Origin: Alkalihalobacillus sp. FSL W8-0930
GTDB lineage: Bacteria; Bacillota; Bacilli; Bacillales; Bacillaceae_D
Length of the DNA stretch: 64,000 bases
Reading direction: 5' to 3'
NCBI GenBank assembly: GCA_037965595.1
Contig: CP150183.1
Span: 2,418,001-2,482,000, forward strand
A program made the translations under genes and the position numbers. The notes beneath the pieces are model-generated. The model made no database searches. It saw only the letters and a program-made list of their open reading frames with translations, and was not told the origin of the DNA. Below, piece by piece: positions 43,464 through 52,329 of the stretch; position 1 is the first letter of the stretch; every line of letters begins with the position of its first letter.

Positions 43464-43925
43464 ATGGATAACAAGCAGACTTCCTTTCGAACAAAACTAA
43501 CACCTGTTCAGTTACAGCAGCGTCTGATTTACACTCAATCTGAGCTAAAAAAATATAAGGCACAAGTTGAAAAATACCAAAATGATTATTATTACAACAT
43601 GATTGATGAACTAAAAGAAAAGGAACAAGCTTGGATCTTAGAAAAGGATGAGCTTCAGCAAAACCTCTCAACTGCAAACGAAACCATCCAACTTCTTCAA
43701 GACGAGCTCACTACGTTGAAAGCACAAGAAAAGGCAGATCAAACATCTGCCCCAAAAGGTCAAAAAGAAATACCGATGCCTACTCAAAATACCCTGGACC
43801 CAGATACTACACGGGCAAAGGAAGATCCAAAGGAAATCACTCCTTATCAAGATGAAACACCGATATCAGCATCCAAAAACCAGGATTGGTTTTTACGATC
43901 CGTGAAAGGGTCTAAGAAAAATTAG
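43464..43925 (+). CDS. Unrecognised coiled-coil protein
   Basis: A 153-residue soluble protein. Residues 13-90 form a long heptad coiled coil (QQRLIYTQSELKKYKAQVEK...), and the rest is a polar, Pro-rich, probably disordered tail ending DWFLRSVKGSKKN. The segment QRLIYTQSELKKY resembles QKLLHYRSEIKKF in the protein at 56745-57455. ATG 43464 is preferred to GTG 43455 because GAGGTGA overlaps the latter. Its end overlaps the convergent epimerase by 14 nt. Function unknown. Confidence 0.7.
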   Translation: MDNKQTSFRTKLTPVQLQQRLIYTQSELKKYKAQVEKYQNDYYYNMIDELKEKEQAWILEKDELQQNLSTANETIQLLQDELTTLKAQEKADQTSAPKGQKEIPMPTQNTLDPDTTRAKEDPKEITPYQDETPISASKNQDWFLRSVKGSKKN

Positions 43926-44880
43926 TTTTCTGATACGAATTAACGAGTGATTGAATGCCTTCAATCAAATCTGTTTCAGGAACATAGTCTAAGAGATTTT
44001 TAGCCTTCTCTATACACGGAATTCTTTTTCTCATATCCTCAAAGCCTTTTCCGTAAGCTTCTTCATATGAAATTTGTTTGACTGGAGAACTTGATTGAGT
44101 GCACCTTTTTACAATCTCAGCGAGTTCTGAAATCGTGGTGCCTTGATTTGTACCAATATTAATAATTTGTTGATCGGTCTTTTTTTCTAATACCAAGGCT
44201 GTTGCTTTTGCAGTATCTTTCACAAATGTAAAGCACCGGCTTTGGGTTCCATCTCCAAAAAGAGTAATCTCTCTGTTCTCAAGCGCCGCCTTCACAAAAA
44301 TAGGAACCACTCCACCATAGATTGAATCGTTTGCTCTTGGACCATATGCATTAAAATATCTAAGAATGGTCACTGAGAGGCCTTCTTTTCCGTAGGCAAG
44401 ACAGAGATGTTCCTCCATTGACTTGGCTGTTGAATAGCACCATCTGTGAACATTCGTTGAGCCAAGCAGGCGGTCGCCATCCTCTTTATATGGAAGATTC
44501 TCGCTCTTCCCATAGACCTCTGAGCTCGATGCAAAGACTACCCTTTTTTGATAACGGGCGGCACTTTCCAAGACCGACGATGTACCTGTTAGATTTTCTT
44601 TAATCACTTTTAAAGGAGAATCGACACAGTGCTTTACACCAAGCACAGCAGCCAAATGGAATACGACGTCATGCTTTTTTATGAGTGGATCTACGGTAGG
44701 AACATGACTACAATCCCCTTCAATTAATCGGAACTTGGGATTTTCACGTAAATGGGCGACATTTGATTGATTTCCATTTGAGAAATTATCTAGAGCTGTG
44801 ACCATATGCCCCAACTCCAACAGCTCTTCACAAAGGTGGGAACCAATAAATCCCGCTCCACCCGTAACCAGAAGATTCAC
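43912..44880 (-). CDS. NAD-dependent sugar epimerase/dehydratase (GalE-like)
   Basis: A 322-residue extended SDR. TGGAGFIGSHLCEEL binds NAD(P), the catalytic Thr/Ser lies in VFASSSEVYG, and YxxxK is YSTAK. Similar to UDP-glucose/UDP-GlcNAc 4-epimerases or UDP-glucuronate decarboxylases; the exact reaction is undecided. It follows the UDP-sugar dehydrogenase by 13 nt, so it may act on the uronic acid product. Confidence 0.87.
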   Translation of the reverse strand: MNLLVTGGAGFIGSHLCEELLELGHMVTALDNFSNGNQSNVAHLRENPKFRLIEGDCSHVPTVDPLIKKHDVVFHLAAVLGVKHCVDSPLKVIKENLTGTSSVLESAARYQKRVVFASSSEVYGKSENLPYKEDGDRLLGSTNVHRWCYSTAKSMEEHLCLAYGKEGLSVTILRYFNAYGPRANDSIYGGVVPIFVKAALENREITLFGDGTQSRCFTFVKDTAKATALVLEKKTDQQIINIGTNQGTTISELAEIVKRCTQSSSPVKQISYEEAYGKGFEDMRKRIPCIEKAKNLLDYVPETDLIEGIQSLVNSYQKTNFS

Positions 44881-44893
44881 ACTCTCACCTCAT

Positions 44894-46150
44894 TTATAAT
44901 CGTATTACATGATCATAGGTTCCTTTTATACAATTTCTCGTATCAAACAATAAGGAGACTCCTTTTATCAAAGCAGAATAATCAATTTGGCTATGATCTG
45001 TTAAGATAATGGCCGCATCATAAGAGGATAACTTTTTTTGATCAAAGGAAGTGCCATGATATGTTTTTCCTTGTAACGTAATGTTCTGTACAAACGGATC
45101 ATAATATTCAACGTTCCAGCCACGTTTGATTAATTCCTCCATAACCGGAAGTGATACAGATTCCCTCACATCGTTAACATCTTTCTTGTACGTTAATCCG
45201 ACTAATAAAACGCTTGGATTTTTCTTACCTGAGCCAAGTGCCTTTTCTAATCGATCGACCACATACATTGGCTGCTTGTCATTAACTTTTTTAGCTAAGT
45301 CAATAAATGGTGTATGAAGCTTTTGTTCATTTGCTTTCCACTTTAAGTAAAGAGGATCAACCGGAATACAGTGTCCACCAATTCCCGGTCCTGGATAATA
45401 AGGGGTAAATCCGTATGGCTTAGTACTTGCCGCTTCAATTACTTGCCATATATCAATATGGAGTTCATGACAAATTTGACTCATTTCATTTATGAATGAA
45501 ATGTTTATTAGTCGCTGAGTATTTTCTAGGATTTTTGTCATTTCTGCCACACGAGTATTTTCTACAGGAACAAGAGATGTAAATGCCTTCCCGTAAATGG
45601 CTTGAACCTCATGTAGACATGCTGTTGTTACACCACTTACTACTTTCGGGATATCTTCCAAATCATAATCTAGATTCCCTGGATCAATTCGTTCAGGAGA
45701 GTACCCTAGAAAAAGATCAACTCCTACCTTTAGCCCACTTTTTTCTAGCAGCGGAACAAGTACTTCTTCAGTTGTTCCTGGAAAAGTGGAGCTTTCAAGC
45801 ACAACAAGATGACCAGGACGAAGATATGGAAGCATGGCTTTCGCTGCAGATTCTAGATAACTTAAATCAGGATCTTGATGATTTCTAAGTGGGGTTGGTA
45901 CGCATAAAATAATGGCATGTGCTGTCTCCATTTTTTTAAAGTCAGGTGAAAAACGGAATTGCTTTGAAGCTGTTAACTTTTGCATGTCTTCATTTGAGTA
46001 GTCAGATAAATAGGATATGCCTTTCTCTAAGCAGTCCATTTTTCTAACGTCGATATCAATTCCAATTACATCATATCCACTTTTATGAAATAATGTCGCC
46101 AATGGTAATCCTACGTACCCGAGACCAATGACAGCAATTTGAGTCGTCAT
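44894..46150 (-). CDS. UDP-N-acetyl-hexosamine 6-dehydrogenase (WbpA/TuaD family)
   Basis: A 418-residue UDP-sugar dehydrogenase that oxidises C6 to the uronic acid with 2 NAD+. It has the N-terminal Rossmann GLGYVGLPLA, ESSTFPGTTEE, GYSPERIDPG, the catalytic cysteine in GPGIGGHCIPVDPLY, and the C-terminal LLVGLTYKKDVNDVRES. The pattern PYYPGPGIGGHCIPVDP is closer to WbpA-type UDP-GlcNAc enzymes than to UDP-glucose dehydrogenases. It forms a unit with the epimerase. Confidence 0.9.
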   Translation of the reverse strand: MTTQIAVIGLGYVGLPLATLFHKSGYDVIGIDIDVRKMDCLEKGISYLSDYSNEDMQKLTASKQFRFSPDFKKMETAHAIILCVPTPLRNHQDPDLSYLESAAKAMLPYLRPGHLVVLESSTFPGTTEEVLVPLLEKSGLKVGVDLFLGYSPERIDPGNLDYDLEDIPKVVSGVTTACLHEVQAIYGKAFTSLVPVENTRVAEMTKILENTQRLINISFINEMSQICHELHIDIWQVIEAASTKPYGFTPYYPGPGIGGHCIPVDPLYLKWKANEQKLHTPFIDLAKKVNDKQPMYVVDRLEKALGSGKKNPSVLLVGLTYKKDVNDVRESVSLPVMEELIKRGWNVEYYDPFVQNITLQGKTYHGTSFDQKKLSSYDAAIILTDHSQIDYSALIKGVSLLFDTRNCIKGTYDHVIRL

Positions 46151-46289
46151 TCGTGCAGCCCTTCTTTCAAATGGTTAGATTATCAGTCTAACTATTGATA
46201 TGTGGCTGTTTATTGATTCGTTAAAGCCAATATCCATATTCATCAGACGAAAGAGCAAAATAATGAACTAGCCCATCTAAAAGTGATCG
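46151..46289 (-). promoter_or_regulatory. Gap between acyltransferase and dehydrogenase genes
   Basis: 139 nt without an ORF. It holds a small inverted repeat (GGTTAGATTATCAGTCTAAC, about 46172-46191). It may contain a promoter for the dehydrogenase-epimerase pair, but no consensus was seen. Confidence 0.3.
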
Positions 46290-46985
46290 TCAACTCCTGA
46301 CTCTTGCCGGATTCCCTACTGTGACCGCTTTTTCTGGAACATCCTTTGTGACAACAGCTCCAGCACCGACAACCGCATGCTCACCTATCACAATGGCAGG
46401 TAAAAGTGTAGCATGATTCCCAATTTTGGCATGTGCCTTAATGTGCGGACCTGTATGCGTTCCCTTACCACTTGCCATATATTTGTCATTCGACATAGAA
46501 CAACACGGACCAATAAACACGTGATCTTCAATAATCGTATCTGCTGTCACATAACATCCGGTTTGAATGGTGACATTTTTTCCAATTCGAGTATTCGGTT
46601 CAATCATGGCATGTCGGCCGATGATTGTATTTCGATCAATAAAGATCTGTTCACGAATGCTAACATGATCTCCGATAAATACTCCTTCCGCTAAGGAAAG
46701 CCCTCTGTACAAAGTGACATGACTCCCGATTACCACTTCATTATCAATTGCAAGTGGTGGTAATTCGGCAGCTGGTTTTCTGGCCATCTTTTTGTTTGAA
46801 CCAGGACGTTTCCCTAAGACGACGTGATCACCAATTTCAACATCATTGCCTATGACTGTCCCTTCTTTAATAACAGCATGTGCTCCAATGGTGACTCGAT
46901 CACCAATACGAACACCCATTTCAATGACAGCATATTCGCCTACTTCAACATTCGTTCCTAAAATCACACTTGAATGGATGCTCAT
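46290..46985 (-). CDS. Left-handed beta-helix acyltransferase (WbpD-like)
   Basis: A 231-residue hexapeptide-repeat protein (repeats such as [31 protein letters not shown]), which folds as a trimeric beta-helix and usually transfers acetyl from acetyl-CoA to a sugar amine. [18 protein letters not shown] near residue 185 is near the active site of NeuD/WbpD-type enzymes, and the ending [11 protein letters not shown] is typical. It lies 3 nt after the glycosyltransferase at 46989. Candidate for N-acetylation of the amino sugar made by the DegT enzyme. Confidence 0.87.
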   Translation of the reverse strand: MSIHSSVILGTNVEVGEYAVIEMGVRIGDRVTIGAHAVIKEGTVIGNDVEIGDHVVLGKRPGSNKKMARKPAAELPPLAIDNEVVIGSHVTLYRGLSLAEGVFIGDHVSIREQIFIDRNTIIGRHAMIEPNTRIGKNVTIQTGCYVTADTIIEDHVFIGPCCSMSNDKYMASGKGTHTGPHIKAHAKIGNHATLLPAIVIGEHAVVGAGAVVTKDVPEKAVTVGNPARVRS

Positions 46986-46988
46986 TCG

Positions 46989-48008
46989 CTATTCAGTCTC
47001 CTTCATAACCGTTTGATAGATGGAAAGTAACGTCTCGGTGACAGTATTTGCATGATGATGCCTTTCTACATACGTTCTTCCTTGAACTCCAAGTGCATGC
47101 CGCTTTTCAGGATGTAAGAGTAAATCCTTCAAAACTGACTTAATTGTGTCAGGGTTCGCTGACTGGATAGGAAGATCAGTCGGAAGAGTTTGATACAAAT
47201 CCGGTCGGATAAACGCTACAACCGGTTTACCTAATGCCATGGCTTCGATGCTAAGATTCCCATACATTCCACATAAGATCTGATCAATAATCAGATCTGC
47301 ATCCTTGTATTGTTGGGTTGCCTCTTTATGACTTGTATTTTCAATTAATTGAAAATCAAAGGAACATTCATTTTGTAAATCTGAAAGTGCTGCTTCAATG
47401 ATGTCCGTTCCTTTAAACTCTCGCTGGGAGGGCGCATGGACCACTAGTGGCCTCTCTTTTTGAATACTTGGATAGCTAGGCGTGTACTTCTGGACATCAC
47501 AGAGTCTTGGAAGAACATAAATAGGTACGTCATTCTTTTCATAATACGGTTTAACATATTTGTATAATTCATAGTCCTGTACGATGGCTACATCAATAAG
47601 CTCTGCAAAAATGGTTAAATTGTGATGAATCGTCTCGTCCGGCAAGGAAGATTCAGCATTCACATACACATTGCTATAGTCTTCTCCTTGTCTTGCCTTT
47701 TGACGTGTTCTCACATCTGTCCCACGATGATGCATAATTATTTTTCCACCGTGCTTTTTAATCCAATGTAAATCCCTGAAGTCTCCAATGAATGTACCAC
47801 TATTATGAAAATGAAAAATATCAAAGTATGGGATGGCTGCGAGAGCTACTTTTTGCATATCATACGAGTCTGTTGGGTATGTTCCAGGGTAGTCAAAGCT
47901 TGTTTGGAAGTAGTTAAAAGCAGCTGAGGTAAGTCCTTCCTCACGAAGCTTCGTATTAATCAGCCCTACCTGACCCGCAATTTCCATTGGCGCGTGGCAA
48001 ATTTTCAA
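46989..48008 (-). CDS. Glycosyltransferase, paralogue 1 of three (GT4-like)
   Basis: A 339-residue GT-B protein, starts MKICHAPMEIAGQVGLINTK, and has the donor-binding C-domain with ADLIIDQILCGMYGNLSIEAMALGKPV. It is clearly paralogous with the products of 48022-49008 and 51340-52329: all share the N-terminal EI(A/S)GQxG, MHHxGxDVR, AIVQDYE and YKxADxIIDQ motifs. Acceptor and donor sugars unknown. Follows its neighbour by 13 nt in one operon. Confidence 0.85.
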   Translation of the reverse strand: MKICHAPMEIAGQVGLINTKLREEGLTSAAFNYFQTSFDYPGTYPTDSYDMQKVALAAIPYFDIFHFHNSGTFIGDFRDLHWIKKHGGKIIMHHRGTDVRTRQKARQGEDYSNVYVNAESSLPDETIHHNLTIFAELIDVAIVQDYELYKYVKPYYEKNDVPIYVLPRLCDVQKYTPSYPSIQKERPLVVHAPSQREFKGTDIIEAALSDLQNECSFDFQLIENTSHKEATQQYKDADLIIDQILCGMYGNLSIEAMALGKPVVAFIRPDLYQTLPTDLPIQSANPDTIKSVLKDLLLHPEKRHALGVQGRTYVERHHHANTVTETLLSIYQTVMKETE

Positions 48009-48021
48009 ACCAGCTCCCCCC

Positions 48022-49008
48022 TTATAACTTCTGGTAAATTAATTCTAGACTTTCAGCAATATGATCTGCATGATGAAAGGTTTCAACGAATGCACGCGAC
48101 CGTTTCCCAGTTTCATGTCTTAGTACAGGGTCTTGAATGTAACCCTTTAGCACCTCAATTAATGTATCGGGCTTCGCAATGACAATTGGGAAGTCGTCAG
48201 GTAAGTGTGAACGAACGTCTTCGCGAATGTTTGCCATCACAACTTTACCAAGAGCCATCGCTTCAACACTTAGCACACCATAGGTTCCACATAATAATTG
48301 GTCAATAATGATATCCGCCTCTTTGTACAATTCCAGTGCCTTATCATGACTTAATTGTTCTACCTTTCTGTATTCAAAATCATAGCCTTCCGCTTCCAAC
48401 TGACTAAGTGCCTCATGCACATATTGCGTCCCTTTAAATGCTTGATTCGTAGGTGCATGAACGATTAACGGCTTTGTAACGGCCGGTGAGGGATAGTGCG
48501 GTACAAATTTTTCAATTTTACAAATAAGTGGAACCACATGAACATTTTTGTAGTACTCTTGCACATAAGGAACCATTTCATAATCTTGAACAATTGCCGT
48601 ATCAATGTACTGAGTGAGGTATAACAACCTCTCATGAATATACTCATCTGTGTTATAGCTTGGAGGAAGAGGATACGGATTTAATTCTTTAACCTTTTTA
48701 GCCGTTCGTACGTCATTCCCCCAATGATGCATGACAAGTTTTTTACCTAGTCCCTTTAAATAAGGAAGTTCTTCTCCTTTCACAGTGAATGAATTACCAT
48801 TATGAAAGTGACACACTTCTGCAAACTGACTGAGTGGAAGTAAGTATTTATAAAGCTCATACGCATCTGTGGGTACAATATGGTCCTTGTAATTCAAATA
48901 CGTGTGAAACCAATTTAGACCATTCACCTGATGACCTCGCTTTTTAAGAGCATCACACATCATGCCCATTTGACCGGAAATTTCAGTTGGAACATGAATA
49001 ATCTTCAC
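48022..49008 (-). CDS. Glycosyltransferase, paralogue 2 of three (GT4-like)
   Basis: A 328-residue GT-B protein (MKIIHVPTEISGQMGMMCDA...; MHHWGNDVRTAKKV; VHAPTNQAFKGTQYV; ADIIIDQLLCGTYGVLSVEAMALGKVV). First gene of an operon with paralogue 1 and the acyltransferase. Cytosolic; no membrane segment. It diverges from the DUF4855 gene. Confidence 0.85.
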   Translation of the reverse strand: MKIIHVPTEISGQMGMMCDALKKRGHQVNGLNWFHTYLNYKDHIVPTDAYELYKYLLPLSQFAEVCHFHNGNSFTVKGEELPYLKGLGKKLVMHHWGNDVRTAKKVKELNPYPLPPSYNTDEYIHERLLYLTQYIDTAIVQDYEMVPYVQEYYKNVHVVPLICKIEKFVPHYPSPAVTKPLIVHAPTNQAFKGTQYVHEALSQLEAEGYDFEYRKVEQLSHDKALELYKEADIIIDQLLCGTYGVLSVEAMALGKVVMANIREDVRSHLPDDFPIVIAKPDTLIEVLKGYIQDPVLRHETGKRSRAFVETFHHADHIAESLELIYQKL

Positions 49009-49165
49009 TCGACATCCCCCGATTCTTTACCTAGCTGCCTTTTCTATATCTATTCAACCAATCGCCTATTCGTTAATAAAAGCTGTTAAATGAAGCGAAT
49101 CATTTTTTTGTGGTGTCTCACATAAGCTGTTACTAGGGAAGAGTTTGGGGAAAGGTGGCTTAAAT

Positions 49166-50170
49166 ATGAAAGGTTTGTTGAAAGGTGAGAGCATCGGTGT
49201 TAAAAATCATCTCGCCATTATTAATATAGGGGGATTTGATGATCAAAAGATTAGATCGTGGGGAAAAGAAGAGTTACGTCCCGCTGTCTCCTATCAATTA
49301 AATGGCGTGGAGACAGGAGAAACTTACTTTGAAGGATTTATTTTTAATCCCATTTCATCGAAGCCTGGTTCTTATATTCATCCTCTTTATGATGGGTTCG
49401 GTGAGCGTTCGACTGAAGGGGATTGGATTCGGTACCTTGAACTTCTTTTTGAAGAGGAAACCAATCTTCATGCCCTTCATTCACTTACAGAACATCCTTT
49501 AGATATTTGGATTGGTCTACCTTATCCGTTGGTCGGTGAAACCATCTTCGGCTTGGGAGGTACAAATACTCAGCTTATCTTAAACAACACCTCCAACCGA
49601 TTAACAGCGTTAACATGGTGGTATAAACTGTTTTTGAGTGTGTGGAATTCTGCAGGCTTCACAAAATTAAAGCTACAAGGGTTCTACTGGATTAAAGAAG
49701 TCTTAAATGAGCCAGATGAAGAATTGATTCAACAGATCAATACACTCATTCATGAAGATGGTTATAAAACGATGTGGCTCCCAAATTACGGTGGGTTTGG
49801 TGCGATGAAACCTTGGAAAGGCGATCATTTGAAGTTTGATGTAACGGCTCTTAATACGAATTACTATGGCAACACGATGATGGGTACAGAATGGATTAAT
49901 CACGCTTGTATGTTCTCAAATGTATTTGGTTGTGGCATTCAAATGAATATGGGTAAAGGCTGGACCTTTAGCCCGCATCATGTCTATGACTTTCTGAATA
50001 TGGGTCTTCCTACTCGCAATAATTATATAAATGATGCCCTACTCGTATTTAATTTCTATAACATTACGTGTAAAGAATTTGCTGAAGATCATCCAGCTGA
50101 ATATCAGCAAGTGCGTCACTTTCTAAAAAAAGAATATGTCGATCAACAGTATCCGGGGAGAGCGTATTAA
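49166..50170 (+). CDS. DUF4855 domain-containing protein
   Basis: A 334-residue protein of the DUF4855 family (FNPISSKPGSYIHPLYDGFG; GFYWIKEVLNEPDEELIQ; MWLPNYGGFGAMKP). The family looks like a TIM-barrel, glycoside-hydrolase-related fold, and often neighbours polysaccharide genes; no activity is known to me. ATG 49166 with AGGTGG upstream; a TTG seven codons earlier overlaps that site. CATAAGCT about 40 nt upstream could be a sporulation -10. No signal peptide. Confidence 0.8.
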   Translation: MKGLLKGESIGVKNHLAIINIGGFDDQKIRSWGKEELRPAVSYQLNGVETGETYFEGFIFNPISSKPGSYIHPLYDGFGERSTEGDWIRYLELLFEEETNLHALHSLTEHPLDIWIGLPYPLVGETIFGLGGTNTQLILNNTSNRLTALTWWYKLFLSVWNSAGFTKLKLQGFYWIKEVLNEPDEELIQQINTLIHEDGYKTMWLPNYGGFGAMKPWKGDHLKFDVTALNTNYYGNTMMGTEWINHACMFSNVFGCGIQMNMGKGWTFSPHHVYDFLNMGLPTRNNYINDALLVFNFYNITCKEFAEDHPAEYQQVRHFLKKEYVDQQYPGRAY

Positions 50171-50183
50171 GTGTTAAAATAAG

Positions 50184-50293
50184 TTTGGGACACAACTAAA
50201 AATCAATTAGAAAATGGCGAATGATTCGATTGCAGAATCATTCGCCATTCGTGATTTTATTTGAACAAGCGGAGGGAGAACCCGAGACTCCTA
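50184..50293 (+). repeat. Dispersed structured repeat, copy C (truncated)
   Basis: Only the left 110 nt: TTTGGGACA arm, the hairpin AATGGCGAATGATTC / GAATCATTCGCCATT (perfect), and the start of the core to GAGACTCCTA. It breaks off exactly where the axe gene ends; the axe stop codon (50291-50293) is inside the repeat sequence. Confidence 0.88.
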
Positions 50294-51247
50294 ACAATCC
50301 AACAAGAATTGATAAACCTTATCTGGTTGGCCAGGTAATTGCTCGTGGGCAAAATCTGGATACAGTACGTATGTTTTTTTACTTGTAATTTTATTATAGG
50401 CAGCGAATTGAGTAGATGGCGGGCAGCTATTATCCATTAGTCCAACCCCCATTAACACCTCTCCTTTAATTCGATTGGTTAAGTTTTGGATATCAATATA
50501 ACCAAGTGTTGTAAAAAATTCGTCGGCACGTTCATGCCTTGGATCAAACCGTCTAAAATAATTGTGTATTTCATTGTAGGAAGAGTTCTGTGCATCAATT
50601 TCCCATACGCGCTTGTAGTCACTTAAAAATGGATAGTTTGCAGCTAACTTCTTTACCGTTGGAGCAAGAGCACCACATGCAAGCGTTAACGCTCCTCCTT
50701 GTGAGCTTCCCGTTGCAACGATTCGCTCCGCATCTACTTCTGGCATTTCTTGAGCCACTCTCACAAGTTGTGCTGTGTCTAAAAATACATTGCGGAAGAA
50801 TAGGTCTTTCGGATTTTGTACACCACGAATAATATGTCCGTTCAGTGTGTTTCCAAGAACCTGTGCATTATCCTCTGATCGCCCCCCCTGTCCACGCACA
50901 TCCATTGCAAGCACGGAAAAGCCTGACGCTGCATAACCGAGTAAATCTGACCACTCTGGAGAATGCCCGGAGTATCCATGGAAATGAAGTAAGGCTGGAT
51001 GAGCGTCTTTCGGTAAGGCTGGTTTAATATACTTGGCATAGACACGAGCCCCACCTACTCCGGTAAAGAATAAATCATAACACTCAGCAAACGGTGCCTG
51101 AAAATCACTTTTCTCAAGCTGCACATTAGGATCAGTATTCTCAAGCTCCTCTAAGGCTTCCTCCCAATACGAATCAAAATCATCTGGACGTGGATTAATT
51201 CCCTTGTATTCTTTGAGTGCTTCAATTGGCATATCTACAAATGACAT
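50291..51247 (-). CDS. Acetylxylan esterase / cephalosporin-C deacetylase family
   Basis: A 318-residue carbohydrate esterase family 7 protein (B. subtilis Cah is the same length). Nucleophile GSSQGG, Asp in GVGLMDNSCPP, His in DFAHEQLPG, and the family strand RGQGGRSEDNAQV. It removes acetyl groups from oligosaccharides in the cytoplasm. It has its own promoter with a cre site and is not in an operon with the glycan genes. Its stop codon is provided by repeat copy C. Confidence 0.92.
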   Translation of the reverse strand: MSFVDMPIEALKEYKGINPRPDDFDSYWEEALEELENTDPNVQLEKSDFQAPFAECYDLFFTGVGGARVYAKYIKPALPKDAHPALLHFHGYSGHSPEWSDLLGYAASGFSVLAMDVRGQGGRSEDNAQVLGNTLNGHIIRGVQNPKDLFFRNVFLDTAQLVRVAQEMPEVDAERIVATGSSQGGALTLACGALAPTVKKLAANYPFLSDYKRVWEIDAQNSSYNEIHNYFRRFDPRHERADEFFTTLGYIDIQNLTNRIKGEVLMGVGLMDNSCPPSTQFAAYNKITSKKTYVLYPDFAHEQLPGQPDKVYQFLLDC

Positions 51248-51263
51248 ATGTATCCTCCCTTTT

Positions 51264-51305
51264 TAAAAGCGCTTTCAAATTCTTAGTATAATCGAAACAG
51301 AGAGA
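51264..51305 (-). promoter_or_regulatory. axe promoter region with cre (CcpA) site
   Basis: Minus strand: TATACT as -10 (about 51291-51286) with a weak TTTCCA -35 17 nt upstream, and TTGAAAGCGCTTTTA (51278-51264), which fits the cre consensus at all but one position. Its place after the start of transcription predicts repression by CcpA. Confidence 0.6.
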
Positions 51306-51330
51306 AATGGAAACATTTTCTCTGTTTCAA
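51297..51330 (-). terminator. Hairpin after paralogue 3
   Basis: ACAGAGAGAAATG and CATTTTCTCTGT pair around GAAA (about 51298-51327). It follows the glycosyltransferase stop at 51340 and overlaps the -35 of axe. The U tract is weak. Confidence 0.5.
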
Positions 51331-51339
51331 TTTGATCGT

Positions 51340-52329
51340 TTATAAAGCTGGGAGTGTTTGATAGATATCCTGTATTTGTTTGGCTACTACTTTACTATCA
51401 TGATAGGTTTCAACATACTTTCTTCCTCTTAGACCAATCTCTTGCCACGTGTGTGGAGCGTCTAATAGTCCTTTGACTGTTTCATAGATGGTGTGTGGAT
51501 TTGCGTTGACTACAGGTGGAATCTCAGTGAATTTAGTAAGCAAATCATCTCTTACAAACGTAACTACAGGCTTCCCTAAAGCCATCGTCTCAACAGAAAG
51601 TAACCCATAGGAACCGCATAAAATTTGATCTAAGATAATGTCTGCTTCTTTATACAGTTCAACAGCCTTATCATGGTTCATATGTTCAATTCTCTGATAG
51701 TTAAAGGTATGCGTCTCTTTTAATTGCTTAATCGCCCGTTCCACATGCACGGTTCCTTTAAAGTAAGGATTTGTAGGTGCATGAACCAGAAGAGGAACGC
51801 TCTTAGTCGATGTCTCAACCCTATGAATTTTATCAAGATCAATTGCAATAGGAACAACATGCACTCTCTTATAATAATCCTTTACATACTCATAAACTTC
51901 GTAATCCTGCACAATCGCATCTTCAATAACAGAGCTAATTTGATTTAAACGGTAGTCAATATACTCATTTGATGGAGAATCGCCTGTATAAGCATAGGGA
52001 TTTAGAAATCTTGCCACATCGTGAAACCTAACATCATTGCCCCAATGATGCATAACTGCTCTTTTTCCACTCCCTTTTAACAATTGTAAATCTGTATAAT
52101 CGTCCTTTAAAGATTGAGCATAATGAAAATGAAACAGGTCATGCTGGTCAATTAGTTGGTCCGCAATTTGAGCAATTTGCCCTTTCTCCATATACTGCAG
52201 ATGCTCTTCATAGCCTAAATAGGATTGAAACGTATTATAGCTGTTTACTTCATAACCTTCCTTTTTAAATTCACCGGCCATGATCCCCATCTGCCCTGCA
52301 ATTTCCGTGATTCCTTGAAAAATCTTCAT
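51340..52329 (-). CDS. Glycosyltransferase, paralogue 3 of three (GT4-like)
   Basis: A 329-residue GT-B protein (MKIFQGITEIAGQMGIMAGE; MHHWGNDVRFHDVARF; LVHAPTNPYFKGTVHV; ADIILDQILCGSYGLLSVETMALGKPV). Last gene of the DegT-Gfo/Idh-epimerase operon; it overlaps the epimerase by 4 nt, so it probably transfers the sugar that operon makes (inference). Confidence 0.85.
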   Translation of the reverse strand: MKIFQGITEIAGQMGIMAGEFKKEGYEVNSYNTFQSYLGYEEHLQYMEKGQIAQIADQLIDQHDLFHFHYAQSLKDDYTDLQLLKGSGKRAVMHHWGNDVRFHDVARFLNPYAYTGDSPSNEYIDYRLNQISSVIEDAIVQDYEVYEYVKDYYKRVHVVPIAIDLDKIHRVETSTKSVPLLVHAPTNPYFKGTVHVERAIKQLKETHTFNYQRIEHMNHDKAVELYKEADIILDQILCGSYGLLSVETMALGKPVVTFVRDDLLTKFTEIPPVVNANPHTIYETVKGLLDAPHTWQEIGLRGRKYVETYHDSKVVAKQIQDIYQTLPAL

